NCBI GenBank assembly: GCA_046155505.1
Contig: JBJXFK010000363.1
Span: 1 to 23,428 of the forward strand
From: JBJXFK01 sp046155505
GTDB lineage: Bacteria > Planctomycetota > Phycisphaerae > UBA1845 > Fen-1342
Length of the DNA: 23,428 nt
Reading direction: 5' to 3'
How positions within the stretch are numbered: the first letter of the stretch is position 1; each line of letters opens with the position of its first letter. This document shows positions 1-8,177 of the stretch, in pieces. Position numbers and translations under genes: made by a program. A model generated the notes under the pieces. The model worked only from the letters and a program-made list of their open reading frames with translations, searched no databases and was not told where the DNA came from.

Positions 1-301
1 CGCCAGGGTTGCCGTCGTCGTCGCCGTACGCGCCGACAGCGATATCCTCGATGCCGTCACGGTCGAGATCGCCAATTCCGGCGATCGAGGTCGCCCAATA
101 GTCGTTCGTTCGAAGCGGGCATGAAAAGCCACCCTCCGTCGAACTGAGCTTCTGGGTGAACAACACCCAGCCCGGCTGCGCGGAAGCCAGTGGGACGGCG
201 ATCAGCAGCGCGCCGCACACGAGAATCAGATTGGCGAGTTTCATCTTCGCGCCCTTGGTCGAGTGCGACGCCGATTGCGATAGACTGAACGGCTTGCTCA
301 T
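1..301 (-). CDS. Secreted FG-GAP repeat protein, N-terminal part
   Basis: Only the first 100 codons are present; the gene runs off the left edge. The chosen ATG (299-301) is preceded by a good Shine-Dalgarno sequence, AGGAGAG, about 6 nt upstream. A second in-frame ATG at 242-244 begins a textbook Sec signal peptide (MKLANLILVCGALLIAVPLA, cleavage probably after ASA before QPGW), so the true start could be either one; the ribosome site favours the longer form, which has a polar 19-residue lead. The visible mature part contains a typical FG-GAP/integrin-alpha blade with the calcium-loop-like pattern GIGDLDRDGIEDIAVGAYGD. Proteins of this type are exported beta-propellers thought to take part in surface binding. 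The partner is unknown, and the rest of the protein cannot be judged from here. Confidence 0.85.
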   Translation of the reverse strand, partial: MSKPFSLSQSASHSTKGAKMKLANLILVCGALLIAVPLASAQPGWVLFTQKLSSTEGGFSCPLRTNDYWATSIAGIGDLDRDGIEDIAVGAYGDDDGNPG

Positions 302-326
302 GTTGCTCTCCTCGCGCTGCGGCGCA

Positions 327-343
327 GGCACGCGAAGCGTGCC
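327..343 (-). other. Perfect 7-bp hairpin in the FG-GAP leader
   Basis: GGCACGC, GAA loop, GCGTGCC. It lies about 25 nt upstream of the start codon at 301 and just before the ribosome site, so it would sit in the 5' leader of the mRNA. A similar stem (CGCACG CAG CGTGCG) lies upstream of the M61 peptidase gene. It could be a structured leader or a leftover repeat element; the sequence does not decide. Confidence 0.45.
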
Positions 344-803
344 GCGCTCCCACAACGCCAAACCCACTCACGAAATGACTCGATCTTCCCCGCGACGACC
401 CGCCGCTGGGCGTCGTCAATCGGGCGGCATGAGGCCCGAATTGTATCGACCTGTCGTTCTGCGTCGCGCAGAGTTCTCGCTGACGACAGCGGCCAGTCCG
501 CCCACATCGCACGCCGGCTTCCCGCCCGGTGCGACTGGCCGAGGCCGAAGCGCAAGCGAAAACAAAGTCGCCCGATGTCACGCCGCGGCGCGCGTACACT
601 CGGCCTGGAAAACCGATCCCAGCCGCCGACTCGCGCGGCAAGGTGTCGCATGTATTCAATCTCGGCGACGGGTTCTTACAAGAAAACGCGCACGGGATCT
701 TCGCTGCGCCCCGCGAGCCGTTCCGTCGCTCGCTCGTGAGGCTCGGTTCGAAGGACCGCTCCCTCACGGTCGCGGCTCGGTTTCGGCTCGCTGCCGCTCG
801 GGG

Positions 804-875
804 CACTCGCTGGCGCGTCGCGTTCGGACTCGCTGACGCTCGGCTCACTCGCTTGCGCGTCGCGTTCGGACTCGC
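804..875 (-). repeat. Two copies of a 30-bp intergenic repeat
   Basis: Positions 804-833 and 846-875 are 30-mers differing at one base. The core is CGCTTGCGCGTCGCGTTCGG, with CGCTGG in the first copy. The first 26 bases of the second copy recur exactly at 8423-8448. Both locations are downstream of a minus-strand gene stop (901 and 8536), in the same orientation relative to that gene. Just upstream, about 752-780, is a CCGCTCCCTCACGGTCGCGG block of the kind that I recall as common in planctomycete gaps. Confidence 0.7.
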
Positions 876-900
876 GGCGTCATTCGCCGCGCATTCGGTA

Positions 901-2259
901 CTACTTCCCGCCGATCGCCAAGACGTGCCCGCGCGTGCGCCAGTAGATCACACCATCTGAAATCGCCGGCGTCGCCAGGCACGTTTCGCCGAGGTTGTTC
1001 GTCGCCAGCGCGTCGCGGTCCTTGTCCGCAGCGAGCACCGAGACGAGGCCGTCCTCGCTGGTGTAATAGAGCTTGCCGTCGCCGGCTACAGCCGAGGCGG
1101 TGAACCCGGTGGGTTCTTGGGTTAGGCGGCGCTTCCAGCGTTCGTCGCCGCTGGCGGCATCGAGCGCGACGAGCATGCCGTTGTCTTTGCAGACATACAG
1201 CACGCCGCGATAGAGCAGCGGCGTCTGCATGTAAGAACCGATGCGGGTTTTCATCCAGGCCATCTGCGGGGCGGGCTTGTCTTCGCTGCCGTGTTCGAGC
1301 GTGCCCTTGGCTTCGGCCTTCACTGCGAACACGGGTTGCGGCGGGTCGCTGTCGCGGAGCGGGCGGTGGTTGCTGGTGAAATAGATCAGTCCGTCGCCGA
1401 TGACCGGCGCGGGTACGGGGATGCCGCCGCCGCCGGAGAGCTGCCAGACGTTGCGGCCGTCCTTGGCGTCGTACGCGGCGATCTGTGTGCAGCCGTTGCA
1501 GATGATTTGCGTCGTGTCGCCGAGTTTGTGGGCGGTGGGCGTACACCAGCCGGGAACGTCTTCGCGTTTGGTGCGCCAGAGTTCGCGACCGTCGTTGATA
1601 TCGAATGCGGCGAGGAATGAGTTGGCCTTGATGTCGCACTGCACGATGACTTTGTCGTCGACGATGATGGGCGAGCTGGCGAAACCCCATTGCAGCTCCA
1701 TGCCGTTGTGCGGGCCGACATCGAGCACGCCAAGGTCTTTGCGCCACTTCAGCGTGCCGTCGTGGGCGAGGCAGTAAAGACCTTCGGAGCCGAAGAAGGC
1801 GACGACGAAGCGGTCGCTCACCGCGGGTGTGCAGTTGACGTGCGTGGCTTTGACGTGGCGTTTCACTTTAGGGACGCCGCTGTGGACGGTTTCGTCCCAG
1901 AGGACTTTGCCGGTTTTCTTGTCGAGACAAATGACTTTGAAATCATGCTCGGTCATGTCGTCGGCGGAGTCGCCGGCGCCGAAGAGGCCGGTGCGGAGGG
2001 ACTGGTTGTCGGCCTTGCTGATGGCGGTGGTGACGAAGAGTCGATCGGCCCAGATGACGGGCGAAGAGTGGGCAAGACCCTTGATTTCGGTTTTCCAGAG
2101 CACGCCCTCGCCGGCCGGGACGTCCCACTTGGTGGACAGCGGGCGATCGTCGGCAACGCCGGCGGCGGCGGGGCCGCGGAATTGCGGCCAATGAGATTGG
2201 GCCTGGGCGAATGCGGCGACGGCGAGGATGGCGACGGTTGCGATGGTGCGAAGAGTCAT
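901..2259 (-). CDS. Secreted PQQ-binding-like beta-propeller protein (BamB-like)
   Basis: 452 residues. The start is the ATG at 2257-2259: it has GGAG about 9 nt upstream and opens a clear signal peptide (MTLRTIATVAILAVAAFAQA, cleavage before QSHW). A longer open frame extends upstream to 2412, but its composition is unlike protein and it includes intergenic repeat sequence. The mature protein begins WPQFRGP and contains PQQ-type blades with signatures such as ICLDKKTGKVLWDE, FDINDGRELWR, YDAKDGRNVWQL and ALDAASGDERWKR. This is the common planctomycete family of exported propellers annotated as BamB-like or PQQ-binding-like. No dehydrogenase partner domain is seen, so enzymatic use of PQQ is doubtful and a scaffold or binding role is more likely. 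It is transcribed alone, divergent from the HEAT-like gene. Confidence 0.93.
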   Translation of the reverse strand: MTLRTIATVAILAVAAFAQAQSHWPQFRGPAAAGVADDRPLSTKWDVPAGEGVLWKTEIKGLAHSSPVIWADRLFVTTAISKADNQSLRTGLFGAGDSADDMTEHDFKVICLDKKTGKVLWDETVHSGVPKVKRHVKATHVNCTPAVSDRFVVAFFGSEGLYCLAHDGTLKWRKDLGVLDVGPHNGMELQWGFASSPIIVDDKVIVQCDIKANSFLAAFDINDGRELWRTKREDVPGWCTPTAHKLGDTTQIICNGCTQIAAYDAKDGRNVWQLSGGGGIPVPAPVIGDGLIYFTSNHRPLRDSDPPQPVFAVKAEAKGTLEHGSEDKPAPQMAWMKTRIGSYMQTPLLYRGVLYVCKDNGMLVALDAASGDERWKRRLTQEPTGFTASAVAGDGKLYYTSEDGLVSVLAADKDRDALATNNLGETCLATPAISDGVIYWRTRGHVLAIGGK

Positions 2260-2399
2260 CGTGTAGCTCCGGCGAGGTCGTGCGGCGCGGTGGCGGCTGC
2301 CACAGAGTGCTTGATATGGTAATCGTCGCGGCGGATGTTTGACGGGTGGGGTGGGGGCACGCACAATCCTGTGGCGCCACGGAGGCGATGAAGAGTTTG

Positions 2400-2489
2400 C
2401 CACAGAGGGCACGGAGGGCGCAGAGATTGGAGCGAATTGACGAGAATTGAAGACGTATTGCCACGGATTGCACGGATTTTCACAGATTG
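2400..2489. repeat. Two short 9-nt-period repeat blocks between divergent genes
   Basis: Around 2401-2425 the sequence steps in 9-nt units (CACAGAGGG, CACGGAGGG, CGCAGAG). At 2462-2489 there are similar units (CACGGATTG, CACGGATTTT, CACAGATTG). They lie in the 277-bp gap between the PQQ-propeller start and the HEAT-like start, which must contain both promoters. The two blocks share the pattern CACRGA but not exact units. Function unknown. Confidence 0.65.
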
Positions 2490-2536
2490 AACAGGCAGTG
2501 CACGACCAACGCGGCGATTGCTGAAAGCAGTGATTG

Positions 2537-3379
2537 ATGGTTTCCCGTACGATTATTATTCGATGGACAGTCGGTGTCGCGGCGTTTGTCGGCGTTGGCG
2601 TCGTGCTGTGGAGCTATGCCCGCCCGCGCGTGCGCGATGAGTGGGTGCGGGCGCGCATTGCGGCGATGCTGGACAGCGCGGATTCGGCGGAGCGGTCGCT
2701 GGCCGCGTGGCGGTTTATCGAGAATCCGCTGCCCGACATCGAGACGCGGATGACCGGCGGGCTGATGGGTGACGAGCGCGAGGCAAAGGTGCGCGAGTCG
2801 TTCGCGTGGGCGCTGGGCAAGATCGGTGAGAAGCGAAATCTCGGCGTGCTGCGGCATGTGATCGATCTGGACGAGTCGGGCGAGGTGCGGCTGGCGGCGT
2901 GGCTCGCGACGGCCAATCTCGACCGTGACGTGTTCTTGAAAACGGTCGCCGAGAAGTCGCCGCTGACGGGTTGGGATGAATTTGCGGCGTCGCGGGCGCG
3001 ACTGCACACAGGCGACTTGAGCGAATATCGCACGGTGCTGCGCTTCGCGCGTGACGGCGACGAATCGCAGCAAAAGATCGCATCATTTTCGCTGATCGTG
3101 CATCTGCGAAAGTACCTCGACTCGGTCGGTGCCTGGCCGATCGACGTAACGAGCACGGCGGGCGAGCGGCTGACAGCGGCAAACGTCGATGCGATCGCGG
3201 CGCGGTGCGAGCGTTTGGAACTGGCTACCATCGCAGGAGAAGTAGCGCGCCACGCGGACGCCGGCGAGCGGATCAAGCATACGATTCGGCGACTGACCAG
3301 CGGGCGCGAGCGAATCGCGAAAGTGCTGGGCGTGGCGACCCCGGATGCGGCGCCGCCGCGCGAGGATTCGCCGCGATAA
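2537..3379 (+). CDS. Membrane-anchored HEAT-like repeat protein
   Basis: 280 residues from the ATG at 2537; a TTG directly before it is also in frame. No strong ribosome site is visible (GAAAGCAG about 10 nt upstream). Residues 7-26 (IIIRWTVGVAAFVGVGVVLW) form an uncleaved-looking N-terminal membrane helix followed by the positive cluster ARPRVRDEWVRAR. The rest is alpha-helical, with HEAT/PBS-lyase-like helix pairs such as EAKVRESFAWALGKIGEKRN and GEVRLAAWLATANLD. Such repeats usually bind other proteins; the partner is unknown. The last 16 residues are Pro/Arg-rich. It converges on the kinase gene with 49 bp between the stops. The family is weakly defined, so the function remains open. Confidence 0.78.
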   Translation: MVSRTIIIRWTVGVAAFVGVGVVLWSYARPRVRDEWVRARIAAMLDSADSAERSLAAWRFIENPLPDIETRMTGGLMGDEREAKVRESFAWALGKIGEKRNLGVLRHVIDLDESGEVRLAAWLATANLDRDVFLKTVAEKSPLTGWDEFAASRARLHTGDLSEYRTVLRFARDGDESQQKIASFSLIVHLRKYLDSVGAWPIDVTSTAGERLTAANVDAIAARCERLELATIAGEVARHADAGERIKHTIRRLTSGRERIAKVLGVATPDAAPPREDSPR

Positions 3380-3428
3380 GCGCGTCGCCGCTGAAGTCGC
3401 ACGCGCCGAGCGCGAGCGCCATCGACAA

Positions 3429-6400
3429 CTATCGGTGTTCGATCGCTTCTCGCCACAAGTTCAGCCGCGCGGGGCTCATGCGGTCGCCGAGTTCGTTTCG
3501 TCGGCGATGCGCCTGAAATTCCACCTGTCCGAGCACATGGCGGCGAAAGTAGTCCAGTTCCCAGACGATCGCCGAGCCGACGGAATTCGCCGCACAGAGT
3601 CGCGAACCGTCGCTGCTGAAATGCACGGAGAGCACCTCGGTTCCACTGAGCTGATTGAACGTGATCAACGTGCGCTGCTCCTCGATGTCGTGCAATCGAG
3701 CGGTGCCGTCCGAGCTGATCGATGTGACCAGTCGCGAATCGTGCGGATGAAAATCGACCGCCCAAACCGTCGACGTGTGCCCCGGCAGCGTGCCGATCTG
3801 GTCGCCCGTGCGCCAGTCGAACAGTTGTACATTCCAGCCCCATGTGCCCATCGCGAGCACGGTATTGTCCGGACTAAACGCGCATGTCCACTGCTGCCCC
3901 TCGCGCGAAAGCTCGTTCAGAAGTCGGCCGTCGCGCGTGAAAATTTTTGCGCCGCTTCCTCGATTGACCGTCGCGATGTGCTCGGCGTCGCGCGAGAATC
4001 TCAGACTCAGCATCTCGCCGAAATCGGTGAAGAACGCGTTGCGCTCGACCAGCGTCTCGGCGTCAACAACGTGCAGCGCGCTGTCGCTGCCCATGAACCC
4101 AAACCACCGGCCGTCGTCGCTCCAGTCGATGGCCGAGTTCGTGCGCGTATAGCTCGGGCCGAAATCCTGAATGCACTCAAGTGTGTCCAGATTCCACAGG
4201 CGGATCGCCGCATCGACCGAGCCGGTGAGGATTCTCCCGCCGCGCGGATCGAAGCGGATCGCGTAGATGCGACCTGGATGCGCTTGCCACTGACCGATCT
4301 GGCGTCTTTCGTCGACGTTCCACAGCCGCACCATGCCGCGATTGTCGCCCACGGCGAGGACGCGACCATCGGGGCTGAGCCGCGCGACGGACCGCGAGTT
4401 GGAACCCTCGGCACGAAACACCGCGTCGGACGCGTCCAACTGACGAATCCGAATACTGCCGAACACGCCGCCGATGGCGAGGAAGTGCCCGTCGCGACTC
4501 ATGTCGGTGCTGGTCGCACCTTCGGGTGCAATGAGCGTGCGTATAACGGTTTCGCTGTCGCGATCCCAGAAGTTGAGCGACCACCAGCCGTTGGTCATCA
4601 GATGCCGACCGTCGGGCGAATAGAAAACGCGGCTGATGGTGTCGTTCGGGCATTGGCGTTCGCGCACGCGTTGTCCGGTTTCGACATCGTACACGCGCAG
4701 CACGCGATCGCCGCCGGCGGTGTACAGCTTGCCACCATCCGCCGAGAAGAGCATTCGCCCCGGCCCGCCGTTGGTCAGTCGCATCGCCAGTGCTTCCATC
4801 GGGACGTGATCGACATCGGTCAGCAGGCGTATGAAGTTGTCGCGGCAGCCGACCGCGAGCGTTCTTCCGTCCGGCGAAAACGCCACCGAATGCGAGCCGC
4901 GCCAATGCGTGACGTATTCGCACGACAACTCCAGCTCGGGCAAGCGCCACAGGCGGATGATGTTGTCGTCCCAGCCGCAGGTCGCGAGCAGCCGCCCCGC
5001 TGGATCAACTGCGACGTGGCTGGCCTCTGAGACATGACCGGGAAGCTCCGCGACGCGTTCGCACGTTTCCAGATCGGTCATCACAACGCGTTGATCGCGT
5101 CCGCTTGTCACAACGAATCGACCATCGGGCGAAAGTTCGAGCGCCGTGACCGCGCCCGCGTGAACGAATTCGGTGAAATAGCAGTTGCGCGTCGCCGTGT
5201 CCCAGAACTTGATTTCACCGGTATTCGAACAACTCACGAGCGTGGCGTCGTCGCGCGCGAAGCGCACGTGTTGCGTCTGTCCACTGTGCGCCTGCTTGGT
5301 CCACAGCCACGGGTCAGTCGCGTAGAGATCCCAGAGCGCCCAGTAGGTGTGCAGCGACCCGGGATTCGTCAGATGATGCGGCCAGATGTACTCTTCGGCC
5401 AAATTGGTCACGCCGGTCTGGCCGTACAGGCGACCGCGTTCGATGTTGCTTTCGGCGAGTTGCTCTTCGAGTCGCTCGGCCGTGCGGTCGGCGCGCATGC
5501 GCTGCTGCCTGGCGACGTCGAGCGCCTTGACCGCTTCGTCGCGTGCGCCGATTTCGCGGATCGCGAGTTCGCGAAAGGAGTGCGACTGTAGCGTCGCATA
5601 GACGCCGAACCAACCGAGCAGTGCGACGAAGATCGCTGCCGCCGTCGCCAGTGTCCAATAGCGGCGCAGCTGCTTGCGAATCACATAAAGAGTTGAATCC
5701 CGTTTGGCTTCGATCGGCTCGCCGGCGAGATATCGGCGAATGTCGGCGGCAAGCTCGGCGGCCGATTGATAGCGGCGACGCTTGTCTTTCATCAACGCCT
5801 TGGCGACGATCGTCTCGACTTCGCCTCGATAGGCGCGGTTGATCGTGCCGAGCCGGGCCGCATCGTCGTCGCGAATGCGTCGCGCGGCTTCGGGCACTGA
5901 GCAACTGCGAAAATCGAACGGGAGCTGGCCGGCGAGAATTTGATAGAGAATGACGCCGAGCGAATAAACGTCGCTACGCGTATCGAGGTCGTTCTGGTCG
6001 CCGCTGACCTGCTCCGGGCTCATGTAGGGCAGCGTGCCGATGAACTGGCCGGTGCTGGTGCGCAGCGTGGTCATTTGCATGTCTGCGTCGAGCACCTTGG
6101 ATACACCGAAGTCAAGAATTTTCGGTTGCGTCTTGTAGGAACCGGTCGACCAAGGGTTGGGTGTCTGACCCGTATCCGGCACGCGCGTCTGCATCTGCGG
6201 CGCGCACGACGCACTGGTTGCGGAGCCCACGCCGCCGAGCGTGCTTACGCCGCCACTGCGGCTGGTCACGCGATTGACCTCGGCGGTGTCGTCGGGCACG
6301 AGGATGTTCGCAGGCTTGAGGTCGCGGTGAATCACGCCGCGCTGGTGCGCGTATTGCACGGCGTCGCACACGCGGGCGAAGAGTTCCAATCGTTGTGTGA

Positions 6401-6962
6401 TGTTGAGGCCGTTCTCGCGAACGAATGCGTCGAGCGACTTGCCCTCGATGTATTCCAGCGCGAAAAACGCCTGCGTGCCGTGTGCGCCGGTCGATGTGCC
6501 GGCTTCATAAATCTGCGCGATGCCGGGGTGTTGCAGGCGGGCGAGCACTTGCGCCTCATACTCGAATCGCTTAAACATCTGCGGCGACGACAGGTGCGGC
6601 TTCATCACCTTGAGCGCTACGGTGCGACGCGGATTCTCCTGCTCGGCGAGATAGACCACGCCGAATCCGCCCTCGCCGATGACGCGGATGATGCGATACG
6701 CCCCAACGCGCTCGGGCATGAACGATTTCTGCCACGGGGCGGCGGCGATTCCGCCCATCGTGAACTGCATGCCCGCCTTCAACACGGGCGTGCGCAGATA
6801 CGCCTGCGGCTTGTCGTCGAACGTCAGCAACGCCTCGACTTCGCGGCGCAGATCGGCGTCCTGGCCGCAGGCGCGCGCCAGCGCGGCGTCTCGATCGGGC
6901 AGCGCGAGGTTGCGCACCTGATTGAAGAGTTCGTCGATCAGTTTGAAGCGTTCGGCGTTCAT
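3429..6962 (-). CDS. Ser/Thr protein kinase with membrane segment and 14 WD40 repeats
   Basis: 1177 residues. The ATG at 6960-6962 overlaps the stop of the DUF5615 gene as ATGA, and no strong independent ribosome site is present, so translational coupling is likely. An upstream in-frame start at 7007 is less likely. The kinase domain spans about residues 88-410 and has all catalytic motifs: GEGGFG (96-101), VALK (K118), HRDLKPAN (D214, N219), DFG (284-286), SPE (315-317) and DVYSLG. Between the catalytic loop and DFG there is an unusual insert of about 50 residues, rich in Ser, Thr and Gly (about 228-278). A membrane helix follows at about 437-457, then a short coiled-coil-like stretch (460-515). 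From about 560 I count 14 WD40-type strand ends (for example IKFWD, IRLWR, VRLWN, IRLWN, ARLHD), enough for two seven-bladed propellers. It is the last gene of the sigma factor operon and probably phosphorylates cytoplasmic targets, perhaps the sigma factor. Confidence 0.95.
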   Translation of the reverse strand: MNAERFKLIDELFNQVRNLALPDRDAALARACGQDADLRREVEALLTFDDKPQAYLRTPVLKAGMQFTMGGIAAAPWQKSFMPERVGAYRIIRVIGEGGFGVVYLAEQENPRRTVALKVMKPHLSSPQMFKRFEYEAQVLARLQHPGIAQIYEAGTSTGAHGTQAFFALEYIEGKSLDAFVRENGLNITQRLELFARVCDAVQYAHQRGVIHRDLKPANILVPDDTAEVNRVTSRSGGVSTLGGVGSATSASCAPQMQTRVPDTGQTPNPWSTGSYKTQPKILDFGVSKVLDADMQMTTLRTSTGQFIGTLPYMSPEQVSGDQNDLDTRSDVYSLGVILYQILAGQLPFDFRSCSVPEAARRIRDDDAARLGTINRAYRGEVETIVAKALMKDKRRRYQSAAELAADIRRYLAGEPIEAKRDSTLYVIRKQLRRYWTLATAAAIFVALLGWFGVYATLQSHSFRELAIREIGARDEAVKALDVARQQRMRADRTAERLEEQLAESNIERGRLYGQTGVTNLAEEYIWPHHLTNPGSLHTYWALWDLYATDPWLWTKQAHSGQTQHVRFARDDATLVSCSNTGEIKFWDTATRNCYFTEFVHAGAVTALELSPDGRFVVTSGRDQRVVMTDLETCERVAELPGHVSEASHVAVDPAGRLLATCGWDDNIIRLWRLPELELSCEYVTHWRGSHSVAFSPDGRTLAVGCRDNFIRLLTDVDHVPMEALAMRLTNGGPGRMLFSADGGKLYTAGGDRVLRVYDVETGQRVRERQCPNDTISRVFYSPDGRHLMTNGWWSLNFWDRDSETVIRTLIAPEGATSTDMSRDGHFLAIGGVFGSIRIRQLDASDAVFRAEGSNSRSVARLSPDGRVLAVGDNRGMVRLWNVDERRQIGQWQAHPGRIYAIRFDPRGGRILTGSVDAAIRLWNLDTLECIQDFGPSYTRTNSAIDWSDDGRWFGFMGSDSALHVVDAETLVERNAFFTDFGEMLSLRFSRDAEHIATVNRGSGAKIFTRDGRLLNELSREGQQWTCAFSPDNTVLAMGTWGWNVQLFDWRTGDQIGTLPGHTSTVWAVDFHPHDSRLVTSISSDGTARLHDIEEQRTLITFNQLSGTEVLSVHFSSDGSRLCAANSVGSAIVWELDYFRRHVLGQVEFQAHRRRNELGDRMSPARLNLWREAIEHR

Positions 6963-7321
6963 TCCGGCGGTTCTTGCTCGCGAATTCGACCAGGCTCCAC
7001 AATCCAACGCATTCCGACCGGCGAATGGTTGCGCAAATGCGAGATGACCTGCAACGACAACATCTTTTGGAACGGAATCTCAATTGTCGGCCCGCGCAAC
7101 ACGATAATGCCCGGTGTGTCGTCGATCGGATATCGAATCAAGTGACAGAAATCGGTGTCGCATGTCAGCAAAGTACGCTGCTCGCGCCGCGCGACAGCCC
7201 ACACAAGCTCGTCCGGTGCGCTCGTCAGCCCCTCTTCGAAGACCGTGTGAGCGTCATGCCCAGCCGATGTGAGCAGCGCCTTTACGCCATGGTACATGCA
7301 CTCATCGAGCTTGAATTTCAT
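6959..7321 (-). CDS. DUF5615 PIN-like protein (toxin-like)
   Basis: 120 residues. The N-terminus MKFKLDE and the later TLLTCDTDFCHL match the acidic motifs of DUF5615, a compact PIN-like nuclease family (D6, E7, D37/E38, D55, D57 as candidate metal ligands). Family members are typically encoded next to DUF433 proteins and are regarded as toxin-antitoxin toxins or RNases. The start codon overlaps the DUF433 stop as ATGA (7318-7321), and its own stop overlaps the kinase start as ATGA (6959-6962). GGAAAAGG lies just upstream as a possible ribosome site. The odd feature is the location, between a sigma factor and its usual kinase partner. Toxicity is an inference from the family. Confidence 0.88.
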   Translation of the reverse strand: MKFKLDECMYHGVKALLTSAGHDAHTVFEEGLTSAPDELVWAVARREQRTLLTCDTDFCHLIRYPIDDTPGIIVLRGPTIEIPFQKMLSLQVISHLRNHSPVGMRWIVEPGRIREQEPPE

Positions 7322-7560
7322 CCGGCCTTTTCCAGCGGCACATCAACGTATTTTCCGCGGACCATCTCCGCCGCGTAGGCGAGCGCGGCCTGAATGTCAT
7401 CACGCGACAACGATGGATACGCCGCGACAATCGACTCAACCGACTCTCCCGCTGCGAGATTGTCGATGATGAGCGAAACCCAAATGCGAGTTCCACGGAT
7501 GCACGGCTTGCCGTGACAAATCTTCGGGTCAATCGATATTCGTTTTAGCAGCTCGTTCAT
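7318..7560 (-). CDS. DUF433 protein (antitoxin-like)
   Basis: 80 residues from the ATG at 7558-7560, with GGAGG 8 nt upstream. The sequence is an almost complete DUF433 domain: ISIDPKICHGKPCIRGTRIW, then a helical part (VESIVAAYPSLSRDDIQAAL) resembling a winged or three-helix DNA-binding fold. DUF433 proteins are commonly paired with DUF5615 or PIN toxins as antitoxins, as here. It begins 38 nt after the sigma factor stop and so probably lies in the same transcript. An open frame continuing upstream to 7962 is only the antisense-like shadow of the sigma factor gene. Confidence 0.9.
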   Translation of the reverse strand: MNELLKRISIDPKICHGKPCIRGTRIWVSLIIDNLAAGESVESIVAAYPSLSRDDIQAALAYAAEMVRGKYVDVPLEKAG

Positions 7561-7598
7561 GGCACTACCTCCGATCGCGTTGTCACCGCCTCTTGAGT

Positions 7599-8177
7599 TT
7601 ATCCCGCCTCGCTCGCGCTCAGTGCCCGCGACAGCCACGCCCGAGCCATGCGCCAGTCGCTCTCCACCGTCGTCAGTGACACGTTCAACACCGCCGCCAC
7701 CTCTTCGTTCGAAAGCCCGGAAAAGAATCGCAGCTCGACCACCTTTGCCTTGCGCGCGTCCAAGTCTGCCAGCTTCTTGAGCGCCTCGTCCAGTTCGATC
7801 GGGTCGAAGCCCTCCTCGCCAGCCGCCGCGACTTCGGGGTTGAGCAATATCTTCGCCCGCCCGCCGCCGCGCTTCACCGCGCCCTTGGCCAGCGCGTGGT
7901 TGACCAGAATCTGCCGCATCGCGGTCGCGGCTACGGCGAAAAAGTGCGCCCGATCGTTCCACTTGGCGTTGGTCTGGTCGATCAGCCGCAGAAAAGCCTC
8001 ATGCACGAGGGCGGTCGGTTGCAACGTGTGGTCGGCGTGCTGCCGCCGAAAGTAGCGATCAGCGACCATCCGCAATTCGTCGTAAACGAGCGGCAACAAC
8101 TTGGCCGCGGCGGCCTCGTCGCCTCCGCCGGCCTCCATCAGCAGCCGGGTGGTATGCAGTTGCAGATCGTGTCCCAT
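7599..8177 (-). CDS. ECF-type sigma factor (TIGR02999/SigK-like)
   Basis: 192 residues from the ATG at 8175-8177. This start gives the usual family length of about 180-190 and has GCGAGG just upstream; in-frame ATGs at 8192, 8210 and 8228 lack ribosome sites and lie outside the conserved domain. Region 2 is clear (LLPLVYDELRMVADRYF, QPTALVHEAFLRLID), as is region 4 with its helix-turn-helix (ELRFFSGLSNEEVAAVLNVS, TVESDWRMARAWL). This group occurs widely in Planctomycetota beside Ser/Thr kinase genes, where kinase phosphorylation rather than a classic anti-sigma factor may control activity. It leads the operon that ends in the WD40 kinase. No anti-sigma factor is visible in the window. Confidence 0.93.
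   Translation of the reverse strand: MGHDLQLHTTRLLMEAGGGDEAAAAKLLPLVYDELRMVADRYFRRQHADHTLQPTALVHEAFLRLIDQTNAKWNDRAHFFAVAATAMRQILVNHALAKGAVKRGGGRAKILLNPEVAAAGEEGFDPIELDEALKKLADLDARKAKVVELRFFSGLSNEEVAAVLNVSLTTVESDWRMARAWLSRALSASEAG

Larger units (their letters stand above)
302..900. other. 599-bp gap with GC-rich intergenic repeats, no gene seen
   Basis: This lies between the start of the FG-GAP gene and the stop of the PQQ-propeller gene, both on the minus strand. Open frames cross it in several phases, but none has family-like composition or a ribosome site. It holds a perfect hairpin close to the FG-GAP start and, from about 715 to 880, repeated CTCGCT/GCGCTCGG-type words that recur in other gaps of this window. 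Any promoter for the FG-GAP gene should lie here, but I could not identify convincing -35 and -10 boxes. Confidence 0.6.

Noticed and set aside
156..836. 226-codon plus-strand open frame in the first gap
   Set aside because: It starts antisense to the FG-GAP signal peptide and its C-terminal half is translated intergenic repeat, rich in Arg, Ser and Pro.
2260..2412. 51-residue N-terminal extension of the PQQ-propeller protein
   Set aside because: It would bury the signal peptide and translate intergenic repeat sequence. GGAG precedes the inner ATG.
3345..5030. 561-codon plus-strand open frame opposite the kinase WD40 region
   Set aside because: It is antisense to a clear WD40 coding region and has no recognisable domain or ribosome site. 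A similar open frame at 5940-7145 is rejected for the same reason.
7561..7962. N-terminal extension of the DUF433 protein to 7962
   Set aside because: The extension is the out-of-frame reading of the sigma factor gene, which has clear region 2 and region 4 motifs. A GGAGG ribosome site precedes the shorter start.
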